From contig JBBDMW010000050.1 in assembly GCA_040878005.1 (NCBI GenBank), forward strand, positions 1 to 13,010: 13,010 nt of DNA, read 5' to 3'. A model generated the notes under the pieces. It was not told the DNA's origin. It saw only the letters and a list, made by a program, of their open reading frames with translations, and did no database searches. Within the stretch, counting starts at the first letter, position 1. The number at the start of each line of letters is the position of its first letter. A program made the translations under genes and the position numbers. Shown piece by piece: positions 6,215 through 13,010 of the stretch. The stretch is from JBBDMW01 sp040878005. GTDB lineage: Bacteria; Chloroflexota; Dehalococcoidia; Lucifugimonadales; Lucifugimonadaceae.

Positions 6215-7312
6215 TCACGGCGTGATAACCAACTCGTGCGGCTCAGTGGCGATGGCGCTGCGTTCCGGGGTGAACGGAGCCTCCTGTTCCAGCGTCTCCG
6301 GAGGCGAAACGTTTATCACGCCGCGTATCGTGTAGGTTCCCGGCGCCACCGGCGTTTCGCACGGCTCGAACCTGTGCTCGCCGCAGTCCGCACGCTGGTC
6401 CCACTCCCAGGGTTCACCATCGCCCTTGAAGCCATCGCCAGAGACAACGAACCGTATGCTGCTCATGGTCTGTGTTTCCCCCGGTGCAAGCATCACGATG
6501 CCCCATGAAGCCTTGATTTCATTTGCATCTATCACCCGCCAAATGGGTTCTCCATCCCGGAAGATGGCGATATCTGAATGATGCGATCGTGGACTTTGGC
6601 CGTGCCCGCTCCACCAGAGCGCCAACGTCTTGTCGCCGTTGTTCGTGAATCGCATGTCCACCGGAACAGGCACCCCCGCCCGCACCTCGGAAGGCGCAAT
6701 CAGTTCAACATCCAGGGCCTTTGCGTAATCCGGCAGCGGCGCTTCCTGCACCGTCAGTGTTTGGGCAGGCGTCTCCAGCCGGGCAGTACCCTCGCTGGCG
6801 AGGTCTCGAAGTTCGACCTCGACGATGCCCCTGACTTGGTACTCTCCAGGCGCCACAGGCAACCCCTCGCCGTCGCGAAGGTCCCACTCCGCGTTTCCGC
6901 CGAAGCCCAGGTCTGAAACAGGCATGGACTCCCCCAGTGCAAGTGTGAACATCGCCTTCGGCAGTACGGCCCAATGTAAGTGCCGCCAGACAACCTCGCC
7001 GTCAGCGTCCAGCACCTCGAAATCAAGTACGTCACCACTGTAGAAGAACCTGAGCGGCTGAGTACTCTCGTTGGTCATGACCACGTCAAGCCCGTTCAGA
7101 AGACCGTCCTGCGGCACTTTCGACGGAGCGCGCAGTTCCAGGCTAATCGCCCCGTTAAAGTGGGAAGACGGCAGGGTGTCCTCCTGCCCGGTGGCCAGTT
7201 GCAGCGAACCACGCGTAAGCGCCTCTTGCCTTTGATCTGACGGTTGCTCAGCCGGACCGCAGGCGGCTATCACGACCACCATCAGGACGGCGAGTGGAAT
7301 CAGTAATCGCAC
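6215..7312 (-). CDS. Lipoprotein with two BsuPI-like domains (copy 1)
   Basis: Encodes 365 aa from GTG 7312. Residues 1-18 form a lipoprotein signal peptide with a hydrophobic core and lipobox I-A-A-C, giving lipidated Cys18. A polar linker of about 35 residues follows. Two Ig-like beta-sandwich units then repeat: roughly 56-166 and 200-345. Each has a strand ending in 'TN(E/N)...PL', a short strand, 'DGE..WR', a 'PGE' or 'LGES' turn, and closing 'PGxYxxRG'. This pattern resembles the BsuPI (intracellular proteinase inhibitor) domain family. The second unit has an insert with two Cys (290 and 298) that could form a disulfide outside the membrane. The gene lies 48 bp downstream of a paralogue and is probably co-transcribed. 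Function is unknown; the BsuPI assignment is a pattern match by eye. Confidence 0.78.
   Translation of the reverse strand: MRLLIPLAVLMVVVIAACGPAEQPSDQRQEALTRGSLQLATGQEDTLPSSHFNGAISLELRAPSKVPQDGLLNGLDVVMTNESTQPLRFFYSGDVLDFEVLDADGEVVWRHLHWAVLPKAMFTLALGESMPVSDLGFGGNAEWDLRDGEGLPVAPGEYQVRGIVEVELRDLASEGTARLETPAQTLTVQEAPLPDYAKALDVELIAPSEVRAGVPVPVDMRFTNNGDKTLALWWSGHGQSPRSHHSDIAIFRDGEPIWRVIDANEIKASWGIVMLAPGETQTMSSIRFVVSGDGFKGDGEPWEWDQRADCGEHRFEPCETPVAPGTYTIRGVINVSPPETLEQEAPFTPERSAIATEPHELVITP
6264..6409. repeat. 146-bp perfect direct repeat, copy 1
   Basis: Identical base for base to 7410-7555, offset 1146 bp. It lies inside the 3' part of the copy-1 lipoprotein gene and covers the end of the second BsuPI-like unit. 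The identity includes synonymous third positions. Confidence 0.93.
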
Positions 7313-7360
7313 GGCGTGCCTATCTCTCCTAATAATCGCAATGGATTCACATAACCCATG

Positions 7361-8461
7361 TCACGGGGTAATCACAAACTCGTGCGGCGCTGTGGCGATG
7401 GCGCTGCGCTCCGGGGTGAACGGAGCCTCCTGTTCCAGCGTCTCCGGAGGCGAAACGTTTATCACGCCGCGTATCGTGTAGGTTCCCGGCGCCACCGGCG
7501 TTTCGCACGGCTCGAACCTGTGCTCGCCGCAGTCCGCACGCTGGTCCCACTCCCACGGCTCGCCTTCGCCCTTGAAGCCATTTCCGGACGTAACGAAGGA
7601 AATGCTGCTCATGGTCTGGGTCTCCCCCGGCTCAAGCATCACTATTCCCGATGACCTGATGTCGTGAGCGTCGACCACCCGCCAGATGGGCTCGTCATCC
7701 CGGAAGATGACGATGTCCAAATGGTGGGAGCGTGGAGCTTGGTTATACCCACTCCACCAGAGCGCCAGCGGCTTGTCGCCGTTGTTCGTGAATCGCATGT
7801 CTACCGGAACAGGCGCCCCCGCACGCACCTCGGAAGGCGCAATTAGTTCAACATCCAGGGCCTGCGCGTAATCCGGCAGCGGCGCCTCCTGCACCGTAAG
7901 CGTGTGGGCGGCAGTTACCAGTCGCTCCGTGTCTCCACCATCCGCAGGGTCCTGCAGCAGGACGGTGACAACACCCCTCACCTGGTACTCACCCGGATCC
8001 ACTGGAAATCCTTCACGGTCGCGCAGGTCCCACATGCCCTGGCTCGCCCAGTTCAACTCGCTGACTACATCGGATTGCCCCGGCAGAAGATTGAATGTTC
8101 CCAGGGGCTCCACGTAAGGTCCAAGTTGCCGCCAGATGATGTCGCCATCAGCGTTCAGCACCTCGAAGTCCAGCACGTTGCCGCTGTAGAAGAACTTGAG
8201 CGGCTCAATGCCTTCATTAGTGATAATTACGTCCAGCCCGGTTAGCCGATCGCCCTGTGACACCTCCCCCGGCACACGCAGTTCCACGGTGATGTCGCCG
8301 TCAAGGTAGGAAGCCGGTGTCGGGGTGACCTCCTGGCTGGCGGCCACTTGCTGGGAACCCGGCGTCGGCGTGCCCTGCCCGGGAGCCGCCGCCTCAGTGC
8401 CCGGCCCGCAGGCAGTCATCACTGCTGCAAGCACGACGGCCAATGAAATCAGTATTCGCAT
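7361..8461 (-). CDS. Lipoprotein with two BsuPI-like domains (copy 2)
   Basis: Encodes 366 aa from ATG 8461, with a weak GAGAAG site 6 nt upstream. The signal peptide ends in lipobox M-T-A-C at Cys18. The linker (about 19-55) is rich in Pro, Thr, Gln and Gly, a style common in Chloroflexota surface lipoproteins. Two BsuPI-like beta-sandwich units follow, as in the downstream paralogue. The second units of the two proteins are close to 87% identical by eye, the first units only about 55-60%. The Cys pair in the second unit is kept. Being first in the pair and read away from the MocA-like gene, it is probably driven by a promoter in the 8462-8762 gap. Likely an anchored surface protein; ligand or target is unknown. 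Confidence 0.8.
   Translation of the reverse strand: MRILISLAVVLAAVMTACGPGTEAAAPGQGTPTPGSQQVAASQEVTPTPASYLDGDITVELRVPGEVSQGDRLTGLDVIITNEGIEPLKFFYSGNVLDFEVLNADGDIIWRQLGPYVEPLGTFNLLPGQSDVVSELNWASQGMWDLRDREGFPVDPGEYQVRGVVTVLLQDPADGGDTERLVTAAHTLTVQEAPLPDYAQALDVELIAPSEVRAGAPVPVDMRFTNNGDKPLALWWSGYNQAPRSHHLDIVIFRDDEPIWRVVDAHDIRSSGIVMLEPGETQTMSSISFVTSGNGFKGEGEPWEWDQRADCGEHRFEPCETPVAPGTYTIRGVINVSPPETLEQEAPFTPERSAIATAPHEFVITP
7410..7555. repeat. 146-bp perfect direct repeat, copy 2
   Basis: Partner of 6264-6409, inside the copy-2 lipoprotein gene. Flanking sequence remains similar but carries scattered changes, and similarity falls towards the 5' ends of the genes. Confidence 0.93.
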
Positions 8462-8537
8462 GACGTACTTCTCGCTTTAGATATCGGTTGGCGTATGGCC
8501 GGACCATGCGGAGCGCCCACACTGCACTTTGCTCGTT

Positions 8538-8553
8538 ATTACTGGGACGTAAT
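8538..8553. promoter_or_regulatory. Inverted repeat ATTAC-N6-GTAAT
   Basis: Perfect five-base arms with a six-base spacer, about 77 bp upstream of the copy-2 lipoprotein start. Typical geometry for a dimeric regulator site, but arms this short also arise by chance. Confidence 0.2.
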
Positions 8554-8610
8554 CGCCATGGAAAATGTTCCCCCCGGGCATTCACTCAAGTAGGACACGC
8601 GCTTTTCGTT

Positions 8611-8622
8611 GTGTTGCAACAC
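8611..8622. promoter_or_regulatory. Perfect palindrome GTGTTGCAACAC
   Basis: A 12-bp fully symmetric site near the middle of the divergent region, about 140 bp before the MocA-like start. It could be bound by a dimeric regulator serving either direction. No regulator gene is in the window. Confidence 0.3.
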
Positions 8623-8762
8623 GCTGACAATAAAAAGCACGAAACACATCGCGCCCTTGTTCCACGGCGCAATGGCTTACAACCTCCCGGAGCCGTAAAC
8701 TGCTGGTTCTTGCCCTGGACCCTGGATAACGAACGCTACACCCCCCGGTCAACTGCTCGCCC

Positions 8763-9428
8763 GTGAACACAACATCCTCAACAACTCCCGTACCTCGCTC
8801 CACCGCGATTCTCCTCGCCGCCGGAGTGTCCTCCCGCATGGGTCGCCTCAAGCCCCTCCTGCCGTGGTTTGGCAGAACGCTTGTCGAGGCACAGATCGAC
8901 GCCCTGCTGACGGGTGGCGTAGACGAGGTCATCGTGGTCACTGGAAGCCGGGGCGATGAAGTGGCGCCGTTTATTCGCGGGGACAACGTCCGCCGGGTGC
9001 ACAACCCGCGGTTTAGCGAAGGCAAGACCACGTCCATCAAGGCGGGCATAGCCGCTCTCGCCCCAGGCGTCGGCATCATCGTGCTCCTCGCGGTCGACCA
9101 GCCCCGGCCTGCATGGGTGGTCAGGCGCATGCTCGAATCGCACGCAGCCTCCGGAGCGCCCGCCACGTCGCCCCGGCACGAGAGTCACGGCGGCCATCCG
9201 CTGGTGTTCGACGGCGGTCTCCGGGCTGAGCTGGCTGCCATCTCTGAAGACAAACAGGGTATCCGTGAGGTCATGAAACGCCACGGCGACCGCGTGAACT
9301 GGGTCCCGTTCGACTCACCAATCGTGCGGCTGGACATGAATACTCCTGAAGCATACGAGCGGGCGCTGGAGATTTTCGCAGAGTCTCAGTCGCTCCCGAA
9401 TCCAGCCGACACTTCGCAAAGGTCCTGA
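8763..9428 (+). CDS. mocA: MocA-like molybdenum cofactor cytidylyltransferase
   Basis: Encodes 221 aa from GTG 8763, the only plausible start before the conserved N-terminus; no clear ribosome site precedes it. MocA joins CTP to molybdopterin-Mo to make the cytosine dinucleotide cofactor used by the CO dehydrogenase/xanthine dehydrogenase family. The NTP-transferase signature LAAGVSSRMG spans residues 18-27, with K30 after it. Other family sites are EGKTTSIKAG (86-95), the metal-binding D in VDQP (111-114), GGHPLVF (143-149) and DMNTPEAYER (201-210). About 13 residues precede the core and a 15-residue polar tail follows. It is separated by one base from the next gene. A MobA or other sugar-nucleotidyltransferase role is less likely given GHPLVF and the nearby Mo hydroxylase genes. 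Confidence 0.85.
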   Translation: MNTTSSTTPVPRSTAILLAAGVSSRMGRLKPLLPWFGRTLVEAQIDALLTGGVDEVIVVTGSRGDEVAPFIRGDNVRRVHNPRFSEGKTTSIKAGIAALAPGVGIIVLLAVDQPRPAWVVRRMLESHAASGAPATSPRHESHGGHPLVFDGGLRAELAAISEDKQGIREVMKRHGDRVNWVPFDSPIVRLDMNTPEAYERALEIFAESQSLPNPADTSQRS

Positions 9429-9429
9429 A

Positions 9430-10602
9430 ATGTCCTCCACATTCACAGCAGCACAGGAATATCTCGGCCAGGCCGGCATCGACGGCTGGCTGACCCGCGA
9501 TTATCGCTACACGAACCCGGTGTTTTGGAACGCTTTGGGGAACCACGTCCGGCACCTGACTCGCCCCGTATGGCTGTTCATTCCCAGCGATGGCGAGCCG
9601 GTGCTGCTGGCGCACGATGTGGATGCTGGCCGCTTCCCCGGCTCAACACCGCCTATCCGCCGCTACTCCAACCGCCGCACCATGATCGAAGGGCTGCAGT
9701 CCATGCTTCCACACGGTGCGAAGGTGGCAATGGAGTACTCGCCGCTGTACGAGCTGCCAAGGGTCGGGCGGGTGGATGCTGGAACAATCGAGCTTGTGCG
9801 CAGCCTCGGCGTTGAGGTGGTGTCATCCGGCGACGTCCTCCAGTACGCTACTGAACGCTGGTCGCCCGCGCAGCTACAGTCGCACCGCTACGCCGTTGAG
9901 TCGCTGACAGGGATCGTGAAGGATGCTTTCAAGTTCGTTGGCGAAAATGTGCGCTGGAAGCTGACAGAGCACGACGTGGCAGAATACATCCGTGGCCGCT
10001 TCGACCGCTCAGGGCTGGTCACAGAAGACGGTCCATCCGTGCAGTTCAACGACCACTCGTCCGACCCCCACTATGAGCCAACGCCCGCGCAGTCGGCGGT
10101 GATCCGCCGGCAGGGCTGGCTGCTGATAGACCTCTGGGCAAGGCAGGCGGAGGGCGACACGATATACGCGGATATCACGTGGACGGCCCGCATCGGTGAC
10201 GGCCCCACGCCGGAGCAGCAGAAGGTGTTCGATGCTGTGATCAACTCCCGTGACGCTGCGTTTGAGCTCCTTGAGGAGCAGGTGCTGTCAGGCAGGTACC
10301 CGCAGGGCTGGGAGTTGGACCGGGTGGCCCGCGATGTCATCGACAGGGCCGGGTATGGCGATTACTTCGTGCACAGGCTTGGCCACAGCCTTGGTCGCGA
10401 GGTCCACGCCAACGGCGTAAACCTTGACGACTGGGAAACGCACGACACTCGTACTGTCATTGATGGCATAGGCCTCACCATTGAGCCTGGCGTGTACCTT
10501 CCGGAGTTTGGAGTGCGCTCGGAAATCGATGTCTACATGAGCGGCGACGGCCCGGAGATAACAGGCGAGGCCCAACGGGAAATATTCCACATCGAGACAT
10601 GA
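9430..10602 (+). CDS. M24-family metallopeptidase homologue (Xaa-Pro aminopeptidase/creatinase fold)
   Basis: Encodes 390 aa. A creatinase-like N-terminal domain (about 1-145) precedes a pita-bread catalytic domain. All five expected metal ligands are visible: D234 (LLID), D248 (YADIT), H319 (RLGHSLG), E352 (TIEPGVY) and E365 (RSEIDV). H326 in REVH matches the second conserved His. The usual DxG.....D pattern after the first Asp is altered (DLWARQAEGDTIYAD), so substrate could differ from classical proline peptidases. Known activities of the fold include Xaa-Pro aminopeptidase, prolidase and creatinase. The ATG lies one base after the MocA-like stop, with AAAGG about 8 nt upstream, and the gene overlaps the next by four bases, so the three form one operon. 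The protein is probably cytoplasmic, as no signal peptide is seen. Confidence 0.9.
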   Translation: MSSTFTAAQEYLGQAGIDGWLTRDYRYTNPVFWNALGNHVRHLTRPVWLFIPSDGEPVLLAHDVDAGRFPGSTPPIRRYSNRRTMIEGLQSMLPHGAKVAMEYSPLYELPRVGRVDAGTIELVRSLGVEVVSSGDVLQYATERWSPAQLQSHRYAVESLTGIVKDAFKFVGENVRWKLTEHDVAEYIRGRFDRSGLVTEDGPSVQFNDHSSDPHYEPTPAQSAVIRRQGWLLIDLWARQAEGDTIYADITWTARIGDGPTPEQQKVFDAVINSRDAAFELLEEQVLSGRYPQGWELDRVARDVIDRAGYGDYFVHRLGHSLGREVHANGVNLDDWETHDTRTVIDGIGLTIEPGVYLPEFGVRSEIDVYMSGDGPEITGEAQREIFHIET

Positions 10603-11318
10603 CACGGCTTGCGGGCATGGACGGTTGCAGAGGCGGCTGGGTCGTCGCTTCTTCTGACGCGGCTTTTTTTAACCTGCAGGTCACGGTCGTCCACCGGCTC
10701 GGAGATATCGACGATGCCCTCCCCTCCCGGCCAGATGTCATCGCCGTGGACATCCCGATCGGTCTCGTAGATACGGGAAGACGTACGGCCGACCTCGAAG
10801 CCAGGAGGCTGCTCAGTCCGCACAGGATCTCAAGCGTTTTCCCTGCACCACTGCGCCCGGTCATCGACCACATGACTGAGTCAGGCCTTGTGGCGTATAG
10901 CGACCACGCTGCCGTAAGCGAATGGTCAAGAGGTCAGGCCGGCGCGGGAATAAGCATCCAGGCGTGGGGCATATACCCGAAGGTCATGGAAGTGGACGTG
11001 TACATGCGAGCCACCCGTGACTCCCGCGTGCATGAAGTCCACCCTGAGGTTTGCTTTTCAGCCATGACCGAAAATGTGCCCATGCCGCACCCCAAGCGCA
11101 CTGCACAGGGACAGGCAGACCGCGCCGGGTTGCTGAGTGAGCACCTTGGACTGGACCTGTCGGCGATCGCCCGGCCGAGGGGAGCGAACTCGGACGACCT
11201 TTATGACGCACTGGCCGCACTGTGGACGGCACGACGAATCGCGGACAGGACAGCGAAGCGCGTGCCAGTTATATTCGAGACGGACAGCCACGGCCTGGAC
11301 ATGGCCATCTGGTACTAA
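10599..11318 (+). CDS. DUF429-family protein (predicted RNase H-like fold)
   Basis: Encodes 239 aa. The ATG overlaps the preceding stop as ATGA, indicating translational coupling to the M24 gene. Family-like features are the first strand with AGMDGCRGGWVVA (D8), the second with VIAVDIPIGL (D51), SVFPAPLR (79-86), GISIQAWGIYPKVMEVD (117-133), HEVHPEVCFSAM (145-156; E146 and E150) and GANSDDLYDALAALWTA (195-211; D199, D200, D203). The spread of acidic residues fits the predicted nuclease-like fold of DUF429, but no member's role is clear to me. A seven-T run at 10664-10670 lies in the coding part (Phe-Phe); the frame continues normally through it. There is no evident link in function to MocA. 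Confidence 0.88.
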   Translation: MTRLAGMDGCRGGWVVASSDAAFFNLQVTVVHRLGDIDDALPSRPDVIAVDIPIGLVDTGRRTADLEARRLLSPHRISSVFPAPLRPVIDHMTESGLVAYSDHAAVSEWSRGQAGAGISIQAWGIYPKVMEVDVYMRATRDSRVHEVHPEVCFSAMTENVPMPHPKRTAQGQADRAGLLSEHLGLDLSAIARPRGANSDDLYDALAALWTARRIADRTAKRVPVIFETDSHGLDMAIWY

Positions 11319-11320
11319 AC

Positions 11321-11350
11321 AAAACTTGGGCGGGACAATCATCCCGCCCA
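11321..11350 (-). terminator. Intrinsic terminator of the Ldh2-type gene
   Basis: A perfect nine-pair stem (TGGGCGGGA at 11327-11335 with TCCCGCCCA at 11342-11350) and six-base loop. Read leftward it is followed by a U-rich tract (AGTTTTGTTTAG), the layout of a Rho-independent terminator for the minus-strand gene. Read rightward there is no T-run, though the hairpin sits 9 bp after the DUF429 stop and may also help end that transcript. Confidence 0.8.
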
Positions 11351-11382
11351 CGTGCAGAACACCAGTCCCGGTTTCTGGAACC

Positions 11383-12462
11383 CTAGATAAACATCTCCGC
11401 GCCCACTTCCTGCGCCGTCCTGCGTATCTCGTCATACTGGGAATTGTGGAGCGGTATCCCTTTCTGGCTGCGCTCCTCGTGCGTGTCAGCCTCGGGGTCG
11501 CCGGCCACCAGCACACGATCCACTCCGGCCTCGGCCGGAGTGGCATGCAACTCCCGGATCATGTCGTCCATCATCGCCTTGAACTCGTCCACCGGACGGA
11601 ACTTCGAAATGTCCACGGCCATGGTCCACGCCATGTTCTCCCCGCCTGACAATTGCGCTCCGTATCCGCCGCCGGACAGCACGCCAGCCAGGATGTCCAC
11701 AACCACCGCCAGGCCGTAGCCCTTGTGCGAGCCCTGTTCGCGGGTGTTTCCAAGCGGGTTCAGCGACCAGTTTTCGCCTCGGCCCTCCGGCGGCGCCGTG
11801 ACCGGGTCGCCCTCCGAGTCCACCATCCAGCCCGCCGGGATCGGCACGCCCAGCCGGCGCGCCAGGCCTATCTTCCCGCTGGCAACCGTGCTGGTGGCCA
11901 TGTCGAATATGAACGGCCGCTCCTCTGCCGTTGGAGCGCCAAACGCAATCGGGTTGGTGCCCACCCGCGGCCGGGCGCCCATCGCCGGTCGCACGCTGCG
12001 GCTGGCGTTGGTAACCGCCATGCCAATCATGTCCTGCTCAATGGCCATCATGGGGTAGTAGCCCACCATGCCAATGTGGTGCCCGTCACGGACTGACACC
12101 ATACCGACGCCAACCTCGCGCGCCTTCTGTATCGACATCTCCATGGCTTTATGAGCGGCGACAAACCCCAGGCCGTTGCCACACGTCAGCAGGGCTGTCG
12201 CAGGCGACTCAGACAGCACCTCCACCTTCTGCGGAATCGTGTACGTGCCCTTCTTGATGGCCGCCGTATAGCCAACCACGTTTGTCACGCCGTGGGTATC
12301 AACGCCCCGGAGGCTCGCGGAGGTCAGAATGTCAGCAGTGACATTCGCGTGGTCGGACGGCACATTCACCGCCTCGAGAATGGCGACCACCTGCCTTCGC
12401 ACATCCTCGGCCTTGACTCGAATCGCGTTGTCTTCAGGGATTTTCAAAAAATCGAGAGCCAT
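11383..12462 (-). CDS. Malate/L-lactate dehydrogenase family (Ldh2/COG2055-type) NAD(P)-dependent oxidoreductase
   Basis: Encodes 359 aa from the ATG at 12462; the frame is open to a TTG at 12516, but those extra 18 residues lack family character. An AGGA lies about 10 nt before the ATG. The family reduces 2-oxo acids, or imines in some members, using NAD(P)H and a fold unrelated to classical lactate dehydrogenases. Conserved elements are DTHGV (55-59, catalytic-type His57), VRDGHHIGMVGYY (124-136), GARPRVGTNPIAFGAP (162-177), FIFDMATSTVASGKI (184-198) and SHKGYGLAVVVDILAG (245-260). The ending is standard. Substrate (malate, lactate, ureidoglycolate, sulfolactate, diketogulonate or a cyclic imino acid) cannot be told from sequence. 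It is a single-gene unit, converging on the DUF429 gene, and ends at a good terminator. Confidence 0.92.
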   Translation of the reverse strand: MALDFLKIPEDNAIRVKAEDVRRQVVAILEAVNVPSDHANVTADILTSASLRGVDTHGVTNVVGYTAAIKKGTYTIPQKVEVLSESPATALLTCGNGLGFVAAHKAMEMSIQKAREVGVGMVSVRDGHHIGMVGYYPMMAIEQDMIGMAVTNASRSVRPAMGARPRVGTNPIAFGAPTAEERPFIFDMATSTVASGKIGLARRLGVPIPAGWMVDSEGDPVTAPPEGRGENWSLNPLGNTREQGSHKGYGLAVVVDILAGVLSGGGYGAQLSGGENMAWTMAVDISKFRPVDEFKAMMDDMIRELHATPAEAGVDRVLVAGDPEADTHEERSQKGIPLHNSQYDEIRRTAQEVGAEMFI

Positions 12463-13010
12463 GTCGTAGGCATCCTGTTCATCCCCCGGCCATCCAGCCT
12501 CAACTCTCGCTCCCAACAGGGGCAGAGCCGCGGGCCGAATCCGGGAAAAGGCTCAATATCTGACAGCGCCGCCAGCCGGCGCCGTTGGGTTCCAGCGGCG
12601 ACATCTTACGCCGTTACCCGCCCCAACGTGACCACACCCAAACCCACCACGATCATCTTGCATCGCTGCCCTTTTGTCTCCACCACATCTTTGTCTCACC
12701 GCGATGTCGTCTCGACCGAAGCGGAGAGACCTGGGGATGAGGGGGCTTGGGCGTTACGTGTTTCGCCGACGGTTCGAGGCTGGCGGCTTGCGGGGCTTCG
12801 GTTTTGGGCGCGTGGGGTTGTCGCCATGTGGTGTTTTTTTCCGTTTCTTTTATTTTGTTGCTCTGGTTCGTGGTCTGGCGTGAACCGGCTATTGATTACC
12901 TTCGTTGTAGTGGTCCGGCGCGGGCCGGCTGCTGCTGATTTTCACGGCAGGTTTCTACTTGTCTGGGAGCCGGGTGCGTGTTCTTCACTCTCGTGATGTG
13001 GCACTCACCT
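12463..13010. other. Gene-free tail with unusual composition
   Basis: About 550 bp upstream of the Ldh2-type gene. Open frames exist here on the plus strand, but their translations are low in complexity (Arg/Gly/Phe-rich) and match no family I know, and most of one frame simply runs antisense to the Ldh2-type gene. From about 12740 the plus strand turns clearly G- and T-rich, with short T-runs near 12833-12855, unlike the C-rich coding DNA elsewhere. A REP-like hairpin is present at 12709-12730. Read as intergenic DNA; the Ldh2 promoter should lie in its left part but I could not place it. Confidence 0.5.
12709..12730. repeat. REP-like short palindromic element
   Basis: GTCTC ... GAGAC outer arms enclose CCG-AAG-CGG inner arms, giving a small two-part hairpin with a bulge. 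The wording around it (CTCGACCGAAGCGGAGAGACC) resembles short dispersed palindromes common between genes in many bacterial genomes. Only one copy is in the window, so repeat status is inferred. Confidence 0.4.

Larger units (their letters stand above)
8462..8762. other. Divergent intergenic region with two palindromes
   Basis: About 300 bp between the copy-2 lipoprotein (leftward) and the MocA-like gene (rightward), with no convincing reading frame of its own. It holds a perfect 12-bp palindrome and a second inverted repeat (listed separately). No sigma-70 promoter of good quality was found by eye in either direction, although both flanking transcripts should start here. Confidence 0.5.

Noticed and set aside
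10664..10670. Seven-T run in the DUF429 gene as a slippage or frameshift site
   Set aside because: The frame is intact on both sides with family motifs before and after, so no frameshift is needed.
12151..12996. Plus-strand open frame of 281 codons reaching into the tail
   Set aside because: Its first third is antisense to the Ldh2-type gene and the rest is low-complexity; no domain, no ribosome site.
1..13010. CRISPR array, tRNA, rRNA, insertion sequence or prophage
   Set aside because: No regularly spaced repeats, cloverleaf pattern, transposase or phage protein was found in any frame on reading.

Overview
The window is about 13 kb of GC-rich bacterial DNA that reads as ordinary chromosome. 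No rRNA, tRNA, transposase, integrase, phage gene or CRISPR array was found. The gene mix is an MR-type enolase-superfamily enzyme, CoxM/CoxS/XdhC-type molybdenum hydroxylase parts, an Ldh2-type dehydrogenase, an M24 peptidase homologue, and lipoproteins with Pro/Thr-rich linkers. I infer a catabolic member of the Chloroflexota (SAR202/Dehalococcoidia-like), but no marker gene is present to prove it. Starts are often GTG or TTG, and Shine-Dalgarno-like sites (AGGAG, GGGAGG, AGGGGG) support several of them.

Layout from left to right. (1) 70-1109, minus strand: a four-helix DUF2231 membrane protein and a small two-helix membrane protein. (2) 1236-2333, plus: a mandelate-racemase-subgroup enzyme with a complete active site. 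(3) 2384-3263, minus: a DUF1059 mini-protein and a PPOX split-barrel flavoprotein. (4) 3411-6148, plus: FAD subunit, 2Fe-2S subunit and XdhC/CoxI-type maturation factor of a molybdenum hydroxylase, with a candidate promoter at 3299-3327 whose spacer carries a perfect inverted repeat. (5) 6215-8461, minus: two tandem paralogous lipoproteins, each with two BsuPI-like domains. (6) 8763-11318, plus: a tight run of a MocA-like molybdopterin cytidylyltransferase, an M24 metallopeptidase-fold protein and a DUF429 protein. (7) 11383-12462, minus: an Ldh2-family NAD(P)-dependent dehydrogenase ending at a strong hairpin terminator. (8) 12463-13010: a gene-free tail with a REP-like hairpin and unusual T/G-rich composition.

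How the genes may work together: the FAD subunit, Fe-S subunit, XdhC-type chaperone and MocA-like cytidylyltransferase are the electron-transfer and cofactor-supply parts of a molybdopterin-cytosine-dinucleotide hydroxylase. The large catalytic Mo subunit is absent from the window. The MR-type enzyme and the Ldh2-type enzyme both act on hydroxy-acid-like substrates, so the region looks like scattered oxidative catabolism of organic acids.

No clearly new multi-gene system is visible. The features most worth a second look are the missing catalytic subunit, the duplicated lipoprotein pair with a 146-bp perfectly identical block, and the palindrome inside the promoter spacer.
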